A DNA stretch of 64,000 nucleotides from CAVYTF01 sp963708205 (GTDB taxonomy: Bacteria; Bacteroidota; Bacteroidia; Chitinophagales; Chitinophagaceae). Positions 18,757-27,317 of this stretch are shown one piece after another (the stretch's first letter is position 1; each line of letters opens with the position of its first letter). Position numbers and translations under genes: made by a program. The stretch spans positions 310,001-374,000 of the forward strand of contig OY970196.1 in NCBI GenBank assembly GCA_963708205.1. Direction: 5' to 3'. The notes beneath the pieces are model-generated. The model saw only the letters and a program-made list of their open reading frames with translations, did not search any database and was not told where the DNA came from.

Positions 18757-19884
18757 TTAATTTAGGAAATCTAGGACAGAAGAAGTTATAAATTGAAGTT
18801 GTTCTTCATCAAGTTCGGTGTGAATTGGTAATGAAATAACACGCTCTGTAAGCCAATCAGTTGTTGGAAGATTATAAGATAACCCGCCGAAAGATTCAAA
18901 CATTTTTTGTCTGTGTCCAGGCACCGGATAATAGATCATTGAAGGAATATTTTTTGAAGCGAGATAAGTATTTAAGCCATCTCTGTCTGCATTATTTAAG
19001 ATTAAAGTATATTGATGAAAAACATGGTTGCAGTAAGCCGCGCGAAATGGCGTAGTTATTTTCGGATGATTGGCAAAGGCATTGTCATAAAAATCTGCAA
19101 CTTTCATTCGGGCTGAAATATAGTCGTCAAGATGTTTTAGTTTAATATTTAGAATAGCAGCCTGTACAGTATCAAGCCTTGAATTGCAGCCAACAACATC
19201 ATGAAAATATCTTTTGCTTTGACCATGATTTGCGATCATTTTCATTTGTTCTGCAAGTGCATTATCGTTTGTAAAAATTGCGCCGCCATCTCCATAAGCA
19301 CCTAAATTTTTTGATGGGAAAAAAGATGTTGTTCCAATTGTACCAATGCTTCCTGTTTTCTTTTTACTTCCATCTTTAAAAAAATAATCGCATCCAATTG
19401 CTTGGGCATTGTCTTCAATCACTGCAATATTTTTTTCATTAGCAATCTTCATGATTGCTTCCATATTTGCAGCTTGTCCATACAAATGCACAGGAACAAT
19501 TGCTTTTGTTTTTGGAGTGATAATTTTCTCTAATTCTTCAACATCTATGCAAAAAGTTTTTTTATTAACTTCGGCAAAGACAGGTTTCAACTTTAATAAG
19601 GCCACAACTTCTGTTGTAGCAATGTAAGTAAATGAAGGTGTGATGACTTCATCGCCCGGCTGCAAACCCAATGCCATCATAGCTATTTGCAAAGCATCAG
19701 TACCATTTGCACAGGGAATAACATGTGATGAACCTACATAATCACCAAGCGCTTCTGCAAAATCATGAACCGGTTTCCCATTAATAAAAGCACTGCTTTC
19801 CAGCACATCAATAACAGCCTTATCAACTTTTTCTTTTATTTTTTTATACTGCTTTTTTAGATCCACCATTTGTATAGGCTGCAT
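18757..19884 (-). CDS. DegT/DnrJ/EryC1 PLP sugar aminotransferase
   Basis: 375 aa PLP enzyme that aminates a keto-sugar nucleotide. Features: HVIPCANGTDALQIAMMALG, VHLYGQAANM, the PLP-contacting DNAQAIG, and the Schiff-base lysine in TTSFFPSKNLGAYGDGGAI. The closest functional picture is WbpE/WlbC, which acts after a UDP-HexNAc dehydrogenase and an oxidase to make 2,3-diamino uronic acids; the adjacent dehydrogenase supports this, but no oxidase or acetyltransferase is next to it. First gene of its operon. Confidence 0.85.
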   Translation of the reverse strand: MQPIQMVDLKKQYKKIKEKVDKAVIDVLESSAFINGKPVHDFAEALGDYVGSSHVIPCANGTDALQIAMMALGLQPGDEVITPSFTYIATTEVVALLKLKPVFAEVNKKTFCIDVEELEKIITPKTKAIVPVHLYGQAANMEAIMKIANEKNIAVIEDNAQAIGCDYFFKDGSKKKTGSIGTIGTTSFFPSKNLGAYGDGGAIFTNDNALAEQMKMIANHGQSKRYFHDVVGCNSRLDTVQAAILNIKLKHLDDYISARMKVADFYDNAFANHPKITTPFRAAYCNHVFHQYTLILNNADRDGLNTYLASKNIPSMIYYPVPGHRQKMFESFGGLSYNLPTTDWLTERVISLPIHTELDEEQLQFITSSVLDFLN

Positions 19885-19950
19885 AAAAATATTTGAGTTG
19901 CAAATGTACTAAAACAAAGTGCTGCTATAAATCATTGAGATCAATTAATC

Positions 19951-19958
19951 TATTTTTG
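19951..19958 (+). promoter_or_regulatory. -7 promoter element TATTTTTG
   Basis: TATTTTTG lies 17 nt before the ATG of the membrane-anchored protein preceding the mutase gene. The spacing to the nearest upstream TTG is too short, so only the -7 element is supported. Confidence 0.4.
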
Positions 19959-19975
19959 CAAATTAATTTTAAAGA

Positions 19976-20476
19976 ATGGGAACTAAACTTCTTCTAACTA
20001 TTGTCATGTTATTTATCACATGCGTGCTGATAATATTATGGAGCATCAGCAGAAAAAATACGGCGCCGATCACAACAAATAATTCTACCAAATCCCTGCA
20101 ACTGCAAGCTTATGAAAGACTGGCTTTGTTAGTGGAAAGAATTTCTTTGCCACAATTAATTGCACATACAAACATTGCAGGAATTTCCGCCAAAGAAATG
20201 CAGGGAATTTTAACAGACAACTTGCGGCAGGAATATGAATACAACATTTCACAACAAATTTATGTTTCGCAGGAAGCATGGAATGCAGTAAAAAATCTTA
20301 AGGAGCAAAATTTACTTATCATAAACCAGCTTAGCAATATGCTGCCAGAACACTCAACAGGGCTTGATTTAAATAAAAAAATTCTTGACTATACAATGTA
20401 TGATAATAAAAATTCTTTGCACGATTTGGCAAGTATCATTATAAATAAAGAAGCAAAAAAAGTAATGCAAGAGTGA
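19976..20476 (+). CDS. Membrane-anchored protein of unknown function upstream of mutase
   Basis: 166 aa. One N-terminal membrane span (about residues 4-24) is followed by a soluble, mostly helical domain with ERLALLVERISLPQLI and NLRQEYEYNISQQIYVS. No catalytic motif or known domain recognised. Its stop is 16 nt before the methylmalonyl-CoA mutase start, so the two are likely co-transcribed. It may be a Bacteroidota-specific protein. Confidence 0.7.
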   Translation: MGTKLLLTIVMLFITCVLIILWSISRKNTAPITTNNSTKSLQLQAYERLALLVERISLPQLIAHTNIAGISAKEMQGILTDNLRQEYEYNISQQIYVSQEAWNAVKNLKEQNLLIINQLSNMLPEHSTGLDLNKKILDYTMYDNKNSLHDLASIIINKEAKKVMQE

Positions 20477-20492
20477 AATAAATTTAATTGCA

Positions 20493-22058
20493 ATGCAAGA
20501 AAAAAAAGTTTTTACTGATAGTGAAATTGAAATAGATAAAGTCTACACTTCGTCTTCTTCCGGATATGAACCAACCGATGAATTGCCCGGTGATTTTCCT
20601 TTTACGCGAGGCGTTCAACCGGACATGTATCGCGGCAAGCTTTGGACAATGCGGCAATATGCAGGCTTCAGTACAGCCGAAGAAAGTAACAAGCGATACC
20701 ATTATTTATTATCCCAAGGTGTAAACGGATTAAGCGTCGCATTTGATTTACCAACACAAATTGGTTACGACAGCGATCATGCTTTATCAGAAGGTGAAGT
20801 AGGCAAAGTTGGTGTTGCGATTGATAGTTTAGAAGACATAGAAATATTGTTTGATGGAATAAAATTGCAGGATATTTCAACATCAATGACTATTAATGCA
20901 ACAGGTTTTATTTTGCTTGCATTTTATGTTGCACTTGCGAAAAAACAAGGAGCAGATTTAACCAAACTAACGGGAACAATTCAAAATGATATTTTGAAAG
21001 AATATGCTGCGCGCGGTACATATATTTATCCTCCAAAACCATCCATGCGCATCATTACAGATATTTTTGAATGGTGTGCAAAAGAATTGCCGAAATGGAA
21101 TACCATCTCCATTTCAGGCTATCATATTCGCGAAGCCGGAAGCACTGCTGTGCAGGAAATTGCATTTACTTTAAGTAACGGCAAAGCTTATGTAAAAGCA
21201 GCACTGGATAAGGGTTTAAATATAAATGTATTTGGAAAAAGATTATCATTTTTTTTTAATTCTCATAATAATTTATTTGAAGAAATAGCAAAATTTCGCG
21301 CTGCAAGAAAACTTTGGGCAAACATTATGAAAGCTCTTGGTGCAAGCGATGAAAAAGCAATGATGCTTCGCTTTCATGCGCAAACAGGTGGCAGCACTTT
21401 AACTGCGCAACAACCATTAAATAATATTTCACGCGTAACAATTCAAACGCTTGCCGCGGTGCTTGGTGGCACACAAAGTTTGCATACAAACGGGTACGAT
21501 GAAGCTTTGAATTTACCAACGGAACAAGCAGCACAAATTGCATTGCGTACGCAACAGATTGCAGCTTTTGAAAGTGGCATTGCTGATACTGCAGATCCAT
21601 TGGCAGGAAGTTATTTTATTGAATCACTTACAAACGAGATAGAAAAAAAAGCATCTGAATTGATAGAAAAAATTGATACAATGGGCGGAAGCATCAATGC
21701 CATAGAAAATAATTTTATGCAAAATGAAATTGCAAAAAGTGCTTATAATTTTCAAAGAAAAATTGAAACAAAACAAAAAATAATTGTTGGCGTAAATAAA
21801 TTTATCAGTGCTGAAAAAGACAATGAATCGTCTTTTAGAATAGATGATAATATCAGGAAATTACAAATAGAAAAGTTGAATCTGTTGAAAAGCAAAAGAG
21901 ATAATTTTCAAGTAAAAAATTGTTTAGAAACCATTCGTAGTGCAGCAAAAAAAAATGAAAATTTAATGCCTCATGTTATAGATGCTGTAGAAAACTATTG
22001 CACACTTGGCGAGATTGCTGATATTTTACGGAATGTTTTTGGAGAATATAAAAATTAA
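20493..22058 (+). CDS. Methylmalonyl-CoA mutase, stand-alone catalytic subunit
   Basis: 521 aa, ending without the C-terminal cobalamin-binding domain (DxHxxG) of full-length mutases (about 700 aa), so a separate B12-binding subunit is needed. FPFTRGVQPDMYRGKLW, RQYAGFSTAEESN, the TIM-barrel segment ISGYHIREAGSTAVQE and LHTNGYDEALNLPTE are diagnostic. Tyr56, Arg174 and His211 sit at a constant offset of 33 from Tyr89, Arg207 and His244 of the Propionibacterium enzyme. Tyr and Arg favour methylmalonyl-CoA over isobutyryl-CoA (which has Phe and Gln). It interconverts succinyl-CoA and methylmalonyl-CoA. It ends at a strong hairpin. Confidence 0.88.
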   Translation: MQEKKVFTDSEIEIDKVYTSSSSGYEPTDELPGDFPFTRGVQPDMYRGKLWTMRQYAGFSTAEESNKRYHYLLSQGVNGLSVAFDLPTQIGYDSDHALSEGEVGKVGVAIDSLEDIEILFDGIKLQDISTSMTINATGFILLAFYVALAKKQGADLTKLTGTIQNDILKEYAARGTYIYPPKPSMRIITDIFEWCAKELPKWNTISISGYHIREAGSTAVQEIAFTLSNGKAYVKAALDKGLNINVFGKRLSFFFNSHNNLFEEIAKFRAARKLWANIMKALGASDEKAMMLRFHAQTGGSTLTAQQPLNNISRVTIQTLAAVLGGTQSLHTNGYDEALNLPTEQAAQIALRTQQIAAFESGIADTADPLAGSYFIESLTNEIEKKASELIEKIDTMGGSINAIENNFMQNEIAKSAYNFQRKIETKQKIIVGVNKFISAEKDNESSFRIDDNIRKLQIEKLNLLKSKRDNFQVKNCLETIRSAAKKNENLMPHVIDAVENYCTLGEIADILRNVFGEYKN

Positions 22059-22098
22059 AAATAGCTCTCAAATTAATGAGAGCTATTTACTTTTTTTT
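22059..22098. terminator. Bidirectional intrinsic terminator
   Basis: A perfect 12-bp stem AAATAGCTCTCA/TGAGAGCTATTT with loop AATTAA, followed by a T-run on the + strand and flanked by A/T on the other side. It sits between the convergent mutase and lipoprotein genes and overlaps the lipoprotein stop. Confidence 0.85.
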
Positions 22099-22384
22099 AA
22101 CCCCAATAACCTCTGCGCCATGCCCAACCACGACCTCTGTGATACCAAACACCGGCATGCCAAACAACACCCACCCGTGGTGGTGCTGCCCAATATCCGG
22201 GAACAACAACATAAGCTCCATTTCTCCAAACATATTCTCTGTTCACCCAGACATAACCTGGTCCTGGTGCAACACCAACGGCTACATCAGTGTCATAACC
22301 AGGACGTGTTCCAACAGTTTCAACTGTGCAAGACGTAAGAAAAAGGGTTGTCAATAATGCAATTGCTAAAAATGCTTTTTTCAT
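22097..22384 (-). CDS. Small YXWGXW-type repeat lipoprotein
   Basis: 95 aa. A lipoprotein signal (AIALLTTLFLTSC, lipidated Cys near residue 19) is followed by a Trp/Tyr/Gly-rich mature part with repeated aromatic motifs (GYVWVNREYVWRNGAYVVVPGYW, then WHAGVWYHRG). It belongs to the family of small YXWGXW repeat lipoproteins of unknown, presumably outer-membrane, role. Monocistronic, convergent with the mutase gene. Confidence 0.75.
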   Translation of the reverse strand: MKKAFLAIALLTTLFLTSCTVETVGTRPGYDTDVAVGVAPGPGYVWVNREYVWRNGAYVVVPGYWAAPPRVGVVWHAGVWYHRGRGWAWRRGYWG

Positions 22385-22449
22385 AATTTGCTATTTATGA
22401 TTGAGATTTTAAAAAAAGTATATGGTTTAATTTTGCAATTCTTTTAAGC

Positions 22450-23658
22450 CTATGATAACTTATTTTTTAACATTATAAAACTGACAAAAATAATACCGCA
22501 AATTCCGCCTACTATCCACCATAAAAAATAGAATCCCTGATGGGCAATTAATTGGCTGCCTAAAGTTGGAGCGATGATTTGCGCAAGAGACCAAGCCATT
22601 GCATATAAAGCTGCATAACTTCCCCTATTTGATTTATCAGACCGACTGATCCAAAAAGTGTTCATGAAAGGCACAGCAAGCATTTCAGCAAAAGTGATAA
22701 CAATTATAGAAGCAATGGCTGCTGCTTTTCCTGCAGTTAAAACATTCAATAAAATATATCCGCAACCAAGTAATATCACACCTATTCCAATAAAATAAGT
22801 TGGGTTTCTTTTGCCTTCTAATTTGTGTATTAACACCATTTCTGTAACAGCAATTACCAATCCATTCAATGCCATTAGAACACCAATAAATTCTTCATTA
22901 AAATACCATTCTGTTTTATAAAAAACCGGAAGCATCGTGAACATTTGAAAAAAACAAATAGCAAAGGCAATCACCAATAAAATAAAAATCAAATAGTTTT
23001 TGTCTTTATATGGAGATATATTTTTTACAACATTTTCTTCTTTATTTTTTTGTGTTAAAGCTTTCACAGCAGGTAGTAAATAAAAAAGAAAACATGCAGC
23101 AATAATATTTGTAAGACCATCAACCCAAAATAATAATTGGTAATTATGTGCTGCAATAAAACCGCCCAAAGCGCCGCCAACACCCCATCCTACATTAATT
23201 GCCAAACGATTTAATGAGTAAGAACGCGTTCTATTTTCAGGCTTGCTGTAATGCGCAATTGCAGTAGCATTCGCGGGTCTGAACGATTCATTGCAAACAC
23301 TTAAAATTAAAATACCACCAGCCAATAAAAAAAAAGTGTGCAGGTAACCAACAATTATAAACATTATACCGCCTGAAAAGAGTGCAACAAACTGCAGCCA
23401 ATAAAAACCAATGGCATCAACAATTTTGCCACCAATAAACGAACCCGCAACAGCGCCGACACCAAACAATGCCATTAAAAAACCTGCCTGCCCGATACTG
23501 AAATGCAAACGCTGCGTGCAGTAAATGGTCATGAAAGGAATAACCATTGTGCCGCTTCTGTTTATCAGCATTACAAATGATAAATACCAACTGTTTTTTG
23601 ATAAACCACTGTATGCATCTTTATATAAATTGAAAAGTTTCAATGTTTTGATTTTCAC
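22450..23658 (-). CDS. MFS transporter
   Basis: 402 aa with 12 hydrophobic segments. The loop 2-3 region (MALFGVGAVAGSFIGGKIVD) is typical of drug:H+ antiporter-type major facilitator proteins. Substrate unknown, probably export of a small molecule. It starts 3 nt after the tag stop codon, so the two form an operon. Confidence 0.85.
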   Translation of the reverse strand: MKIKTLKLFNLYKDAYSGLSKNSWYLSFVMLINRSGTMVIPFMTIYCTQRLHFSIGQAGFLMALFGVGAVAGSFIGGKIVDAIGFYWLQFVALFSGGIMFIIVGYLHTFFLLAGGILILSVCNESFRPANATAIAHYSKPENRTRSYSLNRLAINVGWGVGGALGGFIAAHNYQLLFWVDGLTNIIAACFLFYLLPAVKALTQKNKEENVVKNISPYKDKNYLIFILLVIAFAICFFQMFTMLPVFYKTEWYFNEEFIGVLMALNGLVIAVTEMVLIHKLEGKRNPTYFIGIGVILLGCGYILLNVLTAGKAAAIASIIVITFAEMLAVPFMNTFWISRSDKSNRGSYAALYAMAWSLAQIIAPTLGSQLIAHQGFYFLWWIVGGICGIIFVSFIMLKNKLS

Positions 23659-23661
23659 TAA

Positions 23662-24228
23662 TTACTTTTGACCTCCCATCCACATCGGTTGTAGTTTTGC
23701 AATTTTTTTAAACACTGCACAATCGCTGGAATGCGCGCCGGGCAAGTATCCTGCGCTCATCAAAAACTCATTCACGATTTCGCCGCCCGTAAATTTGAAA
23801 TGTTGTTTGAACAATTTCACCCACTCATCTTTTGAAAGCGGATGATGATGTTCTATCCATTTTTTAAATGAGCCAAAATCTTTTTGCAACTGCAATATTT
23901 TCTTTGCATTTTCTATGGCTGCATTTATTTTTAACCGGTTGCGGATAATACCTGCATCATTCAAAAGTTCTTCAATTTTTTTATCATTATACTTCGCAAC
24001 TTTCGTTATTTCGAAGTTGTCGTAAGCCTTAAAAAAATTTTCTTTCTTCTTCAAAATTGTATCCCAACTCAATCCTGCCTGGTTTATTTCAAGCACAAGC
24101 CTTGCAAATAATTCATTGTCCGTTTCAATAGGAAACCCATATTCATTATCGTGATAAAGCTTGTGAACATTGTCTTTTGCAAGCGTTTGAACATAACTGC
24201 AATATGTTTTGATCACCGGTTGCTCCAT
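23662..24228 (-). CDS. tag: DNA-3-methyladenine glycosylase I
   Basis: 188 aa HhH-superfamily base-excision enzyme removing 3-methyladenine. Family signatures: YHDNEYGFPIETDNELFARL, LEINQAGLSWDTILKKKENF, NDAGIIRNRLKINAAIENAK, and C-terminal His/Cys residues (PGAHSSDCAVF) in the place of the usual zinc-site ligands. The initial Cys of the zinc site is in KTYCSYV. First gene of an operon with the MFS gene. Confidence 0.9.
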   Translation of the reverse strand: MEQPVIKTYCSYVQTLAKDNVHKLYHDNEYGFPIETDNELFARLVLEINQAGLSWDTILKKKENFFKAYDNFEITKVAKYNDKKIEELLNDAGIIRNRLKINAAIENAKKILQLQKDFGSFKKWIEHHHPLSKDEWVKLFKQHFKFTGGEIVNEFLMSAGYLPGAHSSDCAVFKKIAKLQPMWMGGQK

Positions 24229-24360
24229 ACGTTCACATTTTAATAAAGATAGCTGAGAGATATTTTATAATTCATAAATTCTGAATTCATACTTGTGAAT
24301 TTTATTTGAATGGTTTTCTGAAGTACAAATATTTTATATTGAGTATTTTTTTGGATACAA

Positions 24361-24420
24361 GCCTTTGTTTTTCATAGCATCATCCTTGCGTCGCAATCCT
24401 TTCATCGGTTGTCTATCTAT
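24361..24420 (+). repeat. Candidate dispersed repeat, copy 1
   Basis: This stretch shares TTTGTTTTTCAT-GCATC and TTCATCG-TTGTCTAT with a second copy at 63240-63320. It lies in the divergent gap between tag and the Ppx/GppA gene. Two copies in 64 kb suggest a family; a genome-wide count was not possible. Confidence 0.45.
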
Positions 24421-24523
24421 GTGCTGTGGTTTCAATATTAATTCTTCATTATTTATTCATAACTTTTAAATAATTGTGCATAAAAAATCATAACCTTTTT
24501 TCTTATTCCGCTAATTTGCTTTC

Positions 24524-25420
24524 GTGAAATTAGCAGCAATTGATATCGGAAGTAATGCAGCGCGTTTATTAATAACAGAAGTTACTGAAAACACGTATGG
24601 GGAAACACAATTCACAAAGCTAAACCTTGTAAGAGTGCCGCTGCGACTGGGTTTCGACGTATTTGAAAAAGGCGAGATAAGTAAACAGCGCATCGGTATG
24701 ATCATGCAAACAATGCGCGCTTACAATCATCTTTTAAATGTGTATGAAGTTAAAAATCTTAAAGCCTGCGCCACAAGCGCCATGCGAGATGCGCATAATG
24801 GTGATGATATTATTCGCAAAGTAAAATTAGAAACAGGTATTCAAATAAATATTATCACTGGCGATGAAGAAGCTTCAATGATCTATCAAAATCATATTGC
24901 AGAAAATCTTGACAAAGAACATTCATATTTATACATTGATGTTGGCGGCGGCAGCACGGAGCTTACTTTTTTTGCTGATGGAAAATTGCGCTACAAAGAA
25001 TCTTTTAACATTGGAACGATAAGATTATTAAAAGACCAGGTCACAGAAAAGCAATGGGATGAAATGCGCGATCATTTAAAGCAAAACACAAAAAGCAAAC
25101 TGCCTTTAATTGCAATTGGTTCGGGCGGAAACATCAACAAGATTTTTTCAATGAGCAAAAAAAAAGATGGCAAGCCTTTAACGCTCGAGTTACTTAAAGA
25201 TTATTACAAAGAATTGTCCAGCGTTTCATTGGAAGATCGGATCAATATTTATAAATTAAAACATGACCGTGCTGATGTAATTGTTCCTGCGTTATTGATT
25301 TATGTAAATGTGATGCGCTGGGCTGGCATTGATGAAATCTTTGTTCCGAAGATTGGTCTTGCAGACGGTTTGGTGCAAAGCCTTTGGGAAGAAGTGAAAC
25401 AAGCAAAAAGTCAACATTAA
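24524..25420 (+). CDS. Ppx/GppA family phosphatase
   Basis: 298 aa ASKHA-fold enzyme hydrolysing polyphosphate and/or pppGpp. The N-terminal LAAIDIGSNAARLLI is the phosphate-binding signature; CATSAMRDAHNGDDI, ITGDEEASMIYQ and YIDVGGGSTELTFF follow. The start is GTG at 24524; no in-frame ATG lies nearby and the conserved motif begins at residue 3. It is at the short end for the family and has no C-terminal HD domain. Confidence 0.88.
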   Translation: MKLAAIDIGSNAARLLITEVTENTYGETQFTKLNLVRVPLRLGFDVFEKGEISKQRIGMIMQTMRAYNHLLNVYEVKNLKACATSAMRDAHNGDDIIRKVKLETGIQINIITGDEEASMIYQNHIAENLDKEHSYLYIDVGGGSTELTFFADGKLRYKESFNIGTIRLLKDQVTEKQWDEMRDHLKQNTKSKLPLIAIGSGGNINKIFSMSKKKDGKPLTLELLKDYYKELSSVSLEDRINIYKLKHDRADVIVPALLIYVNVMRWAGIDEIFVPKIGLADGLVQSLWEEVKQAKSQH

Positions 25421-25520
25421 GAAGTCAAACTTCGTAGATTCGTTCTCTTAATTATTAATTTTACTTTTGATTTTGATTTAAAGAAATTTATCTTGCACAT
25501 TCTACAACAATGTTTTATTC

Positions 25521-25564
25521 TAACGCAGAGACATTGCTAAAATATTAACTCCAAATCTGCGTTA
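25521..25564 (+). promoter_or_regulatory. Inverted repeat abutting the panB start codon
   Basis: TAACGCAGA (25521-25529) and TCTGCGTTA (25556-25564) are perfect 9-bp complements with a 26-nt spacer, ending 2 nt before the panB ATG. In mRNA this would place the start codon next to a stem; as DNA it could be an operator. Function inferred only. Confidence 0.4.
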
Positions 25565-25566
25565 CG

Positions 25567-26382
25567 ATGTCTGTTCATAAAGAAGTAAAAAAAATCACTA
25601 CCAACACGCTGCAAAAAATGAAAGCAAATGGAGAAAAAATTTCCATGCTTACGGCGTATGATTTTTCTTTTGCAAAAATTTTTGATGCGGCTGGCATAGA
25701 TGTATTACTTGTGGGCGACAGCGCCAGCAATGTAATGGCAGGCCATGAAACCACTTTGCCTATCACACTGGATCAAATGATTTATCATGCATCTTCAGTT
25801 GTGAGAGCAATTAATCGCTCGCTTGTTGTGGTAGATATGCCGTTTGGTTCATATCAATCAAACCCAGACATAGCATTGGCTTCAGCCATTCGCATCATGA
25901 AAGAAACAGGTGCACATGCCATAAAACTCGAAGGTGGTAAAGAAGTAATTGAAAGTATACAATGCATTGTTGCAGCCGGCATTCCTGTGATGGGTCATTT
26001 GGGTTTAACGCCGCAAAGCATTTATAAATTTGGTACTTATAATGTGCGCGCTAATGATGCAACTGAAGCTGATAAATTGCGCAGCGATGCAAAATTAATT
26101 GAAGCTGCAGGCTGCTTTGCTGTTGTGTTTGAGAAAATTCCAGCGAAGCTTGCAAAGGAAGTAAGCGCATCATTATCCATTCCTTCAATTGGTATTGGCG
26201 CGGGAAAATATTGTGATGGACAGGTTTTGGTTATGCACGATATGCTTGGAATAAATACAGAATTTAAACCGAGATTTTTAAGACAATATGCAAACCTGAA
26301 TGAACAAATTATAAAAGCAACTGCACAGTATATTGCTGATATAAAAGGTCAGCATTTTCCTAATGACAGCGAATCTTATTAA
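25567..26382 (+). CDS. panB: 3-methyl-2-oxobutanoate hydroxymethyltransferase
   Basis: 271 aa TIM-barrel enzyme making ketopantoate for pantothenate and CoA synthesis. Signatures: ISMLTAYDFSFAKIFDAAGID, LLVGDSASNVMAGHETTLPI (metal-binding Asp), DMPFGSYQ, KLEGG, GHLGLTPQSI and the catalytic Glu in VFEKIPAKLAKEVS. Full length. Start ATG 25567 fits the family. Confidence 0.95.
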   Translation: MSVHKEVKKITTNTLQKMKANGEKISMLTAYDFSFAKIFDAAGIDVLLVGDSASNVMAGHETTLPITLDQMIYHASSVVRAINRSLVVVDMPFGSYQSNPDIALASAIRIMKETGAHAIKLEGGKEVIESIQCIVAAGIPVMGHLGLTPQSIYKFGTYNVRANDATEADKLRSDAKLIEAAGCFAVVFEKIPAKLAKEVSASLSIPSIGIGAGKYCDGQVLVMHDMLGINTEFKPRFLRQYANLNEQIIKATAQYIADIKGQHFPNDSESY

Positions 26383-26449
26383 CACTTTTGTTTTTAGATT
26401 TTATTGAATTTATATTTTGCTTCGCAGAATTTTTGATTTCTTTTGCTGC

Positions 26450-27244
26450 ATGAAATTTTATATTTTATCAACCATCATTTTTGTTTTAATTTCTTGCAGT
26501 TCTGCAAAAAAAGTTGTTATAGAAAGTAACTCGAGTCACATTTTTAATGTATCGCAATCGTCACAAAACAATAAAATAATTGTTGATGGAAATTTAAATG
26601 AATGGAATACAAATCTTTTATACAAAGACAATCATTCCACTTTAAGTACTATCATTGTTGCTGATTCTTCCAATCTTTATATCGCTTTGCTGGCAACTGC
26701 AGACTGGTTGCAATTGAAGATCTTAAAAATGGGAATGCAAATTTATTTGGACACTTCAAACAATGAAAATATGCAGCATTATATAGCTTTCCCAACCATG
26801 CAGCAAAATGATGGTGATGATGAAATATTGAAAGCTATTAATAAAATAGAAAAGCAAAGATTAATAAACAGTGCTATCATTATGCAATCTAAAGGTTTAC
26901 AAATAACGGCTGATGGCATGCACATGAAATATAATGAGAATGGTTTGAAAGCAGCATTAGGCACTGATGTTACAGGCAACCTTGTGTACGAGGCTTCGAT
27001 TCCATTAAAAGAAATTTATGGAAATAATTTTTTTCAAATCATCCAAAAAAAACCATCGCTTAGTATTGGTTTTGTAATCAATGCTTTTCCCAAGGAGGAT
27101 TTTAGTCACAATAATAAACCAATGAATGATGCTTCACACGAAGGAAAACAAGGTGAATTCAATAATGAAAAACCTTCGTTGAATTTATACAACACCCAGG
27201 ATATGATAAGCGATACAAAGCTTTGGGTAAAAGCAAAATTTTAA
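26450..27244 (+). CDS. Lipoprotein with CBM9-like domain
   Basis: 264 aa. ATG 26450 gives a clean lipoprotein signal (STIIFVLISC, then SSAKK); the longer TTG start at 26417 would bury it. The mature part begins with IIVDGNLNEW, and LYIALLATADWLQLKI with the dimeric LDTSNN strand resembles the carbohydrate-binding family 9 fold. Ligand unknown. Ends at a hairpin shared with the next, convergent gene. Confidence 0.65.
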   Translation: MKFYILSTIIFVLISCSSAKKVVIESNSSHIFNVSQSSQNNKIIVDGNLNEWNTNLLYKDNHSTLSTIIVADSSNLYIALLATADWLQLKILKMGMQIYLDTSNNENMQHYIAFPTMQQNDGDDEILKAINKIEKQRLINSAIIMQSKGLQITADGMHMKYNENGLKAALGTDVTGNLVYEASIPLKEIYGNNFFQIIQKKPSLSIGFVINAFPKEDFSHNNKPMNDASHEGKQGEFNNEKPSLNLYNTQDMISDTKLWVKAKF

Positions 27245-27264
27245 TCATCGCAAATAATTAAAAC

Positions 27265-27294
27265 AAAAAAGCTATCAAAAATGATAGCTTTTTA
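27265..27294. terminator. Bidirectional intrinsic terminator
   Basis: A GCTATCA/TGATAGC stem with AAAA loop, flanked by AAAAAA on the left and TTTTT on the right, so it works in both directions. It separates the convergent CBM9-like and lipoprotein genes. Confidence 0.8.
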
Positions 27295-27317
27295 TTATTA
27301 GTTCAATTTAAATTAAA

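Noticed and set aside
22006..22338. 110-aa and 93-aa + strand frames rich in His, Gln and Pro
   Set aside because: They are antisense to the YXWGXW lipoprotein, which has a good signal peptide and lipobox.
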